From JBDTMT01 sp033764095 (GTDB lineage Bacteria > Desulfobacterota > Binatia > HRBIN30 > CADEER01): 21,263 bases of DNA. Below the pieces are notes generated by a model. That model was not told the origin of the DNA and searched no databases. It was given only the letters and a program-made list of their open reading frames with translations. Below are positions 16,403 through 21,263 of the stretch, one piece after another. Made by a program: the position numbers and the translations under genes. Location of the stretch: the NCBI GenBank assembly GCA_033764095.1, contig JANRJF010000474.1:1-21263 (forward strand). The letters run 5' to 3'. The stretch's first letter is position 1. Each line of letters opens with the position of its first letter.

Positions 16403-16870
16403 TCAGAGGCGCTTGTTCATGTACATGGCCATGGTGGCGAAGCCGCTCTGCTCGTAGAGCGCGATGGCGCCGTGATTCGGCGCGAACACGTTGAGGCCGA
16501 GCCGCGTGCAGCCGGCGGCGCGCGCCGCCGCTTCCACCAGCGCCAACGCGCCGCGCGCATAGCCGCGGCGGCGCTGCGCCGAATCGATGGTGATGTTGTA
16601 GAGAAACGCCTCGCCGCTGCCGCGCTCGCAGCCGAACCAGACGCCGCCGACGGTCTCGCCGCCGGCGACGATGGCGTGGAACTGGTGGCCGGGCGTCGCG
16701 TGGCCCTGCGGCAGCAGGCGCGCGTGCTGGTCGCGGACGAAGGCGATCGCCGCGTCGAGTGAGATGCGATCGGCGATGCTGCGCTCGGCGGCGTAGGCGG
16801 GCGCGATGCGTGCCAGGAAGGCGTCCGCCTCGGCCGCCGTCATCGCGCGCAGCGCCACCGCGTCGCTCAC
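16403..16870 (-). CDS. GNAT-family N-acetyltransferase
   Basis: The product is 155 residues. The acetyl-CoA loop is QRRRGYARGAL (99-109), preceded by the beta strand EAFLYNITID (87-96) and followed by the GNAT C-terminal pattern LGLNVFAPNHGAIALYEQSG (124-143). These give a confident fold call, but the acyl acceptor cannot be told. GTG 16870 overlaps the stop of the HD-domain gene (GTGA), so the two form a coupled pair. Its 3' end abuts the truncated nucleotidyltransferase, a likely rearrangement point. An upstream extension of the same frame to 17500 is a shadow of the HD-domain gene. Confidence 0.88.
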   Translation of the reverse strand: MSDAVALRAMTAAEADAFLARIAPAYAAERSIADRISLDAAIAFVRDQHARLLPQGHATPGHQFHAIVAGGETVGGVWFGCERGSGEAFLYNITIDSAQRRRGYARGALALVEAAARAAGCTRLGLNVFAPNHGAIALYEQSGFATMAMYMNKRL

Positions 16871-17457
16871 CGCTGGTCGCCGACGCCGGCGTAGATCGAG
16901 CGCTTCGGCATCGCGAAGAGGCGCTGCAGCATCGGCGCGAAGTGCTCGAGCGGCAGCGTCTCGCGCTGCGGGTCGAACGCCGGGCCGTCGTACAGGGCGC
17001 AGAATTCGGCGGTGCGCTCGTAGAACGGATGGCCCTTGAACTGGTCGCGCATGTTCCGGTCCATGCCGAGGTGGTGGAAGAAGTAGTAGCCCTGGAAGAT
17101 GCCGTGCTTCTCCACCATCCACAGGTTCTCGTCGGAGACGAACGGCTTGAGCATCGCGGCGGCGATGTCGGGATGATTGAAGCTGCCGAGCGTGTCGCCG
17201 ATGTCGTGCAGCAGCGCGCAGACGACGTACTCCTCGTCGCGCCCGTCGCGCTCGGCGAGCGTCGCGGTCTGCAGCGAATGCGTCAGCCGATCCACCGCAA
17301 AGCCACCGTCGCCCTCCAGCAGCTTGAGGTGCGCGAGCACGCGCTCCGGCAGGCGGCGCGCGAAGTCGACGAACTGCGACCCGATCACCGCCCAGTCCGC
17401 GGCGGTGCCCTGCTCCATGGTGGTGAACTGCGCCTTGCTCTGGATGCGGTCGTTCAT
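16867..17457 (-). CDS. HD-domain metalloprotein, possibly PhnZ/MIOX-like oxygenase or phosphohydrolase
   Basis: The product is 196 residues, cytosolic. HD-superfamily metal ligands are visible: His60 in THSLQTA, His84-Asp85 in ALLHDIGD, His95 in FNHPD, His118 in VEKHGI, and a late Asp157 in LYDGPAFDP. The HSLQTA...LLHDIGD pattern and this length resemble the diiron HD oxygenases (PhnZ, TmpB, myo-inositol oxygenase) as much as ordinary HD phosphohydrolases, so both remain open. LEHFAPMLQRLF (170-181) is a conserved-looking tail. ATG 17457 has AGGGG seven bases upstream. The stop overlaps the GNAT start, suggesting joint function. An inverted repeat lies in the divergent gap upstream. Confidence 0.8.
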   Translation of the reverse strand: MNDRIQSKAQFTTMEQGTAADWAVIGSQFVDFARRLPERVLAHLKLLEGDGGFAVDRLTHSLQTATLAERDGRDEEYVVCALLHDIGDTLGSFNHPDIAAAMLKPFVSDENLWMVEKHGIFQGYYFFHHLGMDRNMRDQFKGHPFYERTAEFCALYDGPAFDPQRETLPLEHFAPMLQRLFAMPKRSIYAGVGDQR

Positions 17458-17471
17458 GGCCTACCCCTAGA

Positions 17472-17528
17472 CACAACGACACCACGGCACAACGCCACAA
17501 CGGGTCGTTGTGACGTCGTGTCGTTGTG
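17472..17528. repeat. 23-bp imperfect inverted repeat in a divergent promoter gap
   Basis: Arms 17472-17494 and 17506-17528 match as reverse complements at 21 of 23 positions around an 11-base loop (CCACAACGGGT). The word CACAACG recurs three times on the left and its complement twice on the right. It starts 15 bases before the HD gene ATG and 49 bases before the ATG at 17577. It could be an operator for both genes, an mRNA hairpin, or an interspersed repeat. Confidence 0.7.
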
Positions 17529-17576
17529 GTTGGCGGCGCGTTTGCCGACTCGGGCGCGTGCGCGTATCACGCCGCA

Positions 17577-20500
17577 ATGCCCCGCCCCGCGCTCCGCCTC
17601 GCGCTCGCGCTGCTGCTCATCGCCGGCACCGCCGCCGCCGCGCCGCTGAGGCGCGAGGACGTGCCGGAGGAATTGCAGCAATGGATCGACTGGGCGCTGC
17701 ACGGCGAGACCGAGGCCGCCTGCTCGCGTCTGGAGGCGGACAGCGAGCACCGCGAGTGCTTCTGGCCGACGCAGATCGAGCTGACCCTCGACGACCACGG
17801 CGGCCGCTTCACGCAGCTCTGGAACGTGCAGCGCCGCGCCTGGGTGCCGCTGCCGGGTGACGGCAAGAGCTGGCCGCAGGACGTCACCGTCGACGGCGCA
17901 CCGGCGCCGGTCATCGAGCAGGAGAGCCAGGCGGTGGTGCAGCTCGACGTCGGCACCCATCGCGTCAGCGGCCGCTTCCTCTGGGACCGCCTGCCCGAGA
18001 TGCTGCCGATCCCGCCGCGCAGCGGGCTGGTGACGCTGCCGCTGCGCGGCGCGGCGGTGCCCTTCCCGGAGCGCGACGGCGAGGGACACCTGTGGCTGCA
18101 GCGCCGCGAGACGGCGGCGGAGGACAGCGACCGCGTCGACGTCACCGTGCACCGCCTGATCGACGACGACATCCCGCTGCAGCTCGAAACGCAGATCCAG
18201 CTGGAAGTCTCCGGCAAGGGACGCGAGGTGCTGCTCGGTCCGGCGCTGCCGGCCGGCTTCGTGCCGATGTCGCTCGGCAGCCCGCTGCCGGCGCGGCTGG
18301 AGCCCGACGGCCGCCTGCGCATGCAGGTGCGCCCCGGACGTTGGACGATCGGCCTCAGCGCGCGTCACGACGGCCCGGCGCCGGCTCTGCAGGCGCCGAC
18401 GCCGAGCGAGAGCTGGGCGAGCCACGAGGTGTGGGTGTTCCGCGCCCATCCCGAGCTGCGCCTGGTGACGGTCGAGGGCGCCGACGCGATCGATCCACAG
18501 CAGACCGACCTGCCCGGCGACTGGCGCCAGCTGCCCGCCTATCTCATGCCGCCCGGCAGCGAGCTGCGCCTGGTCGAGCGCCGCCGCGGCGACAGCGACG
18601 CGCCGCCCGATCAGCTCAGCCTGTCGCGCACGCTGTGGCTCGACTTCGACGGCGGCGGCTACTCGCTGCGCGACCAGGTGAGCGGCACGCTGACGCGCGC
18701 CTGGCGGCTCGACATGGGCGCGCCGATCGTGCTCGGTCGCGTCGCGGTGAACGGCAGCGACCAGTTCATCACCCGGCTGAGCGCCGACGCGCCGGCCGGC
18801 GTCGAGATCCGTTCCGGCGCGCTCGACCTCACCGCCGACAGCCGCCTCGACGGCGCGCAGCGCACGCTGCCGGCGGTCGGCTGGCTGCACGACTTCCAAT
18901 CGGTCAGCGGCCAACTGCAACTGCCGCCCGGCTGGCGCCTGCTGCACGCCAGCGGCGTCGACCAGGCGCGCCCGACCTGGATCGCCACCTGGACGCTGCT
19001 CGACCTGTTCGTCGTGCTGATCACCGCGCTCGCCACCGCGCACCTGTTCGGCTGGCCGTGGGGGCTGCTGGCGCTCGCCGCCATCGGACTGAGCTACACC
19101 GAGTCGCGCGCCCCGCAGTTCATCTGGCTGGCGGTACTGGCCGCCGAGGCGCTGGTGCGCGTCGTGCCCGCCGGCCGCGCCCAACGCGTCCTGCGCTGCG
19201 CGCGCCTGGCGACGCGCATCGCCCTGGTGCTGATCGCCGTGCCGTTCCTGATCGCGCAGCTGCGCCAGGCGATCTATCCGTCGCTCGAACGGCCGTACGG
19301 ATTCTCGAGCGCCATGCGGGCATCGTCGCCCCTCGCCGCCGCAGCGCCGGAATCGGAAGCTGGACGCGCGTACGACAGGCTGCTCGACGAGGCGGTCGCC
19401 GCGAAGCGGCCGCACCTGGGCGCGAGCAGCGCGCCGCAACGCTTCGAGTACGCGCAGGTCGACCCGAGCAGCGTCGTGCAGACCGGCCCCGGCCTGCCGG
19501 CATGGAGCTGGACCAACGTGTCGCTCGACTGGAGCGGCCCGGTCGATCGCGACCAGTCGCTGCACCTCTATCTGTTGCCACCGGCGGTGAACCTGGCGAC
19601 CACCGTGCTGCGCACGCTGCTGCTGGCACTGCTGATCGCGTGTCTGCTCGGCGCGCCGCTGGCAGGCCTGCGCCGCGGCACGCCGGGGCTGGCGCGGCTG
19701 CTCGCGTTTGCCGGCGCGGCGCCGGCGCGCGCCGACTTCCCGCCCGACGACATGCTCAACACGCTGCGCCAGCGGCTCACCGAGCCGCCCGACTGTGCGC
19801 CCGCCTGCGCGTCGCTGTCGCGCCTCGACCTGGAGATCACGCCGCAGACGCTGCGCGCGCGCTTGCAGATCGACGTCGGCGCGCCGACCGCGTTGCCGCT
19901 GCCCGGGCAGGCGCAGCAGTGGTTGCCGCAGACGGTGATCATCGACGGGCAGCCGGCGAGCGCCCTGCAGCAACGCCTGGACGGCGCCCTGTGGCTGCGG
20001 CTGGAAGCCGGCATTCACGATGTGCTGCTCGAAGGCCCGCTGCCGGCACGCGATACCGTGCAGGTGCTGTTGCCGTTCGCGCCCGGCCGCGCCGAGGCGA
20101 AGGTCGAGGGCTGGACGCTCGACGGCCTGCATCCCGACGGCACCACCGACGACAGCCTGCAACTGACGCGCAGCGCGCCGGTCGAGGGCGCCGCCGCCCC
20201 GCTGCAGGCGGATCAGTTGCCGCCCTTCGCGCGCATCGAGCGCACGCTGCGCCTCGGCCTCACCTGGCGCGCCGAGACACGCGTCGTGCGGCTGACGCCG
20301 CCCGACTCGGCGCTGGTGCTTTCGGTGCCGCTGCTGCCCGGCGAGTCGGTGACCAGCGCCGAGGTGCGCGTCGCCGACGGCAGGGCGCAGATCAACCTCT
20401 CGCCCGGCGCGCAGGAGCTGAGCTGGCAGTCGACCCTGACGGCGCAGTCGCCGCTGGCGCTGCAGGCGCCGAGCGCGGTCGCCTGGGTCGAGCAGTGGCA

Positions 20501-21263
20501 GCTCGACGCCAGCCCGGTCTGGCACGTCGAAGCGCGCGGCATCGCCGCCGTGCTCGATCCCACCGCCGCGCCGCTGCGCACCTGGCGGCCGTGGCCGGGC
20601 GAGTCGTTGACCCTCGACATCGTCCGCCCGCAGGGCGTGCCGGGGCAGACGTTGACCATCGACTCCAGCGAGCTGAGCGTCGCGCCCGGGCTGCGCGCCA
20701 CCGATGTCGGCTTGACCCTGCAGGTGCGCAGCAGCCGCGGCGCACAGCATCGCCTGACCCTGCCCGATGGCGCCGAATTGCTGACCGTGACGACCGACGG
20801 CGGCGAGCTGCCGGTCCGTCAGGAGGGACGCGCCGTGGTGCTGCCGGTCAATCCCGGCGCGCAGCGCTTCGATCTCACCTGGCGCGAGCCGCGCGGCATT
20901 GCGTCGCGATACGCCACCTCGTCGGTCGATCTCGGCGCCGCGAGCGTCGACGCCCGCCTTCGCCTCACCGTGCCGCCGGATCGCTGGGTGCTGTTCGCCG
21001 GCGGCCCGCGGCTCGGGCCGGCGGTGTTGTTCTGGAGCACGCTGCCGATCCTGCTGCTGATCGCCTTCGGCCTCGGCCGCCTGCGGCTGACGCCGCTCGG
21101 CACGCTCGACTGGCTGCTGCTCGGCATCGGCCTCACCCAGGTGCCGGTCGCCGCCGCCGCCGTGGTCGCCGGCTGGCTGCTGGCGCTCGGCTGGCGCCGC
21201 CAGCGCGCCGCGTCGCTCGGCGCGGCGGGCTTCGACCTGCTGCAGGTCGTACTGGTCGCGTGG
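17577..21263 (+). CDS. Very large membrane protein of unknown function (3' end outside window)
   Basis: The frame is open for 1229 codons to the right edge. Signal peptide 1-22 (hydrophobic 6-16, TAAAA). Residues 23 to about 465 and 700-1140 look like periplasmic beta-rich domains: alternating polar/hydrophobic stretches, short Gly/Pro turns, few Cys. Hydrophobic helices lie near 471-529 (two to three spans), 546-565, 677-698 and 1150-1207 (two or more), so soluble domains alternate with membrane bundles. Two Cys close together (CAPAC, about 741-745) follow the third bundle. I recognise no enzyme motif or named family; similar large two-part membrane proteins are annotated as hypothetical. 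A cell-envelope role is all the layout allows. ATG 17577 is chosen because the signal peptide begins there; no clear ribosome site is seen. Dense antisense ORFs over this region are shadows. Confidence 0.8.
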   Translation, partial: MPRPALRLALALLLIAGTAAAAPLRREDVPEELQQWIDWALHGETEAACSRLEADSEHRECFWPTQIELTLDDHGGRFTQLWNVQRRAWVPLPGDGKSWPQDVTVDGAPAPVIEQESQAVVQLDVGTHRVSGRFLWDRLPEMLPIPPRSGLVTLPLRGAAVPFPERDGEGHLWLQRRETAAEDSDRVDVTVHRLIDDDIPLQLETQIQLEVSGKGREVLLGPALPAGFVPMSLGSPLPARLEPDGRLRMQVRPGRWTIGLSARHDGPAPALQAPTPSESWASHEVWVFRAHPELRLVTVEGADAIDPQQTDLPGDWRQLPAYLMPPGSELRLVERRRGDSDAPPDQLSLSRTLWLDFDGGGYSLRDQVSGTLTRAWRLDMGAPIVLGRVAVNGSDQFITRLSADAPAGVEIRSGALDLTADSRLDGAQRTLPAVGWLHDFQSVSGQLQLPPGWRLLHASGVDQARPTWIATWTLLDLFVVLITALATAHLFGWPWGLLALAAIGLSYTESRAPQFIWLAVLAAEALVRVVPAGRAQRVLRCARLATRIALVLIAVPFLIAQLRQAIYPSLERPYGFSSAMRASSPLAAAAPESEAGRAYDRLLDEAVAAKRPHLGASSAPQRFEYAQVDPSSVVQTGPGLPAWSWTNVSLDWSGPVDRDQSLHLYLLPPAVNLATTVLRTLLLALLIACLLGAPLAGLRRGTPGLARLLAFAGAAPARADFPPDDMLNTLRQRLTEPPDCAPACASLSRLDLEITPQTLRARLQIDVGAPTALPLPGQAQQWLPQTVIIDGQPASALQQRLDGALWLRLEAGIHDVLLEGPLPARDTVQVLLPFAPGRAEAKVEGWTLDGLHPDGTTDDSLQLTRSAPVEGAAAPLQADQLPPFARIERTLRLGLTWRAETRVVRLTPPDSALVLSVPLLPGESVTSAEVRVADGRAQINLSPGAQELSWQSTLTAQSPLALQAPSAVAWVEQWQLDASPVWHVEARGIAAVLDPTAAPLRTWRPWPGESLTLDIVRPQGVPGQTLTIDSSELSVAPGLRATDVGLTLQVRSSRGAQHRLTLPDGAELLTVTTDGGELPVRQEGRAVVLPVNPGAQRFDLTWREPRGIASRYATSSVDLGAASVDARLRLTVPPDRWVLFAGGPRLGPAVLFWSTLPILLLIAFGLGRLRLTPLGTLDWLLLGIGLTQVPVAAAAVVAGWLLALGWRRQRAASLGAAGFDLLQVVLVAW

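Noticed and set aside
17454..20750. Minus-strand open frame of 1098 codons over the large membrane protein
   Set aside because: Antisense shadow; the plus frame has a signal peptide, coherent membrane segments and is open to the window edge.

Overview
The window is GC-rich, densely coded bacterial DNA. Its style points to an uncultured lineage near the former Deltaproteobacteria: very high G/C at third codon positions, secreted proteins with Thr/Pro/Ser linkers, a C-terminal EF-hand (dockerin-like) pair, Cys modules of the type FLCY...LCxPVD, and many multihaem cytochromes. Binatota-like genomes fit this from memory, but that is inference and no marker gene is present to prove it.

Layout. 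1-400: C-terminal end of an alanine/glycine-rich protein (+), an inverted repeat and a strong hairpin terminator. 397-1590 (-): SCP-x type thiolase. 1591-1850: intergenic region with a second inverted-repeat element. 1851-5373 (-): two secreted proteins, a PI-PLC-like protein with Cys modules and a four-module beta protein ending in an EF-hand pair. 5597-8233 (+): cytosolic GAF-PAS-GAF hybrid histidine kinase. 8300-9515 (+): monohaem cytochrome c, NapC/NirT-like membrane tetrahaem cytochrome and a small membrane protein. 9537-15623 (-): six-gene operon, in transcription order an OmcA/MtrC-type decahaem surface lipoprotein, an outer-membrane beta-barrel, a heptahaem lipoprotein, a dihaem lipoprotein, a tetrahaem periplasmic cytochrome and a hexahaem lipoprotein. 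15810-16400 (+): a small protein coupled to a broken, truncated nucleotidyltransferase gene. 16403-17457 (-): GNAT acetyltransferase and HD-domain protein. 17472-17528: a third inverted repeat. 17577 to the right edge (+): the first 1229 codons of a very large membrane protein of unknown function.

How the genes fit together. The centre (8300-15623) reads as a nearly complete extracellular electron transfer route. A NapC-like quinol-linked cytochrome would pass electrons to the monohaem and tetrahaem periplasmic cytochromes, then to lipid-anchored multihaem proteins, through a porin-cytochrome conduit, to a decahaem cytochrome on the cell surface. I count 29 CXXCH sites in the minus-strand operon and five further sites (four CXXCH and one CX3CH) in the convergent plus-strand set. 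No obvious MtrA decahaem protein is present; the heptahaem lipoprotein translationally coupled to the barrel gene is the best candidate for the in-pore or periplasmic partner. This locus is the part of the window most likely to hold a new system variant.
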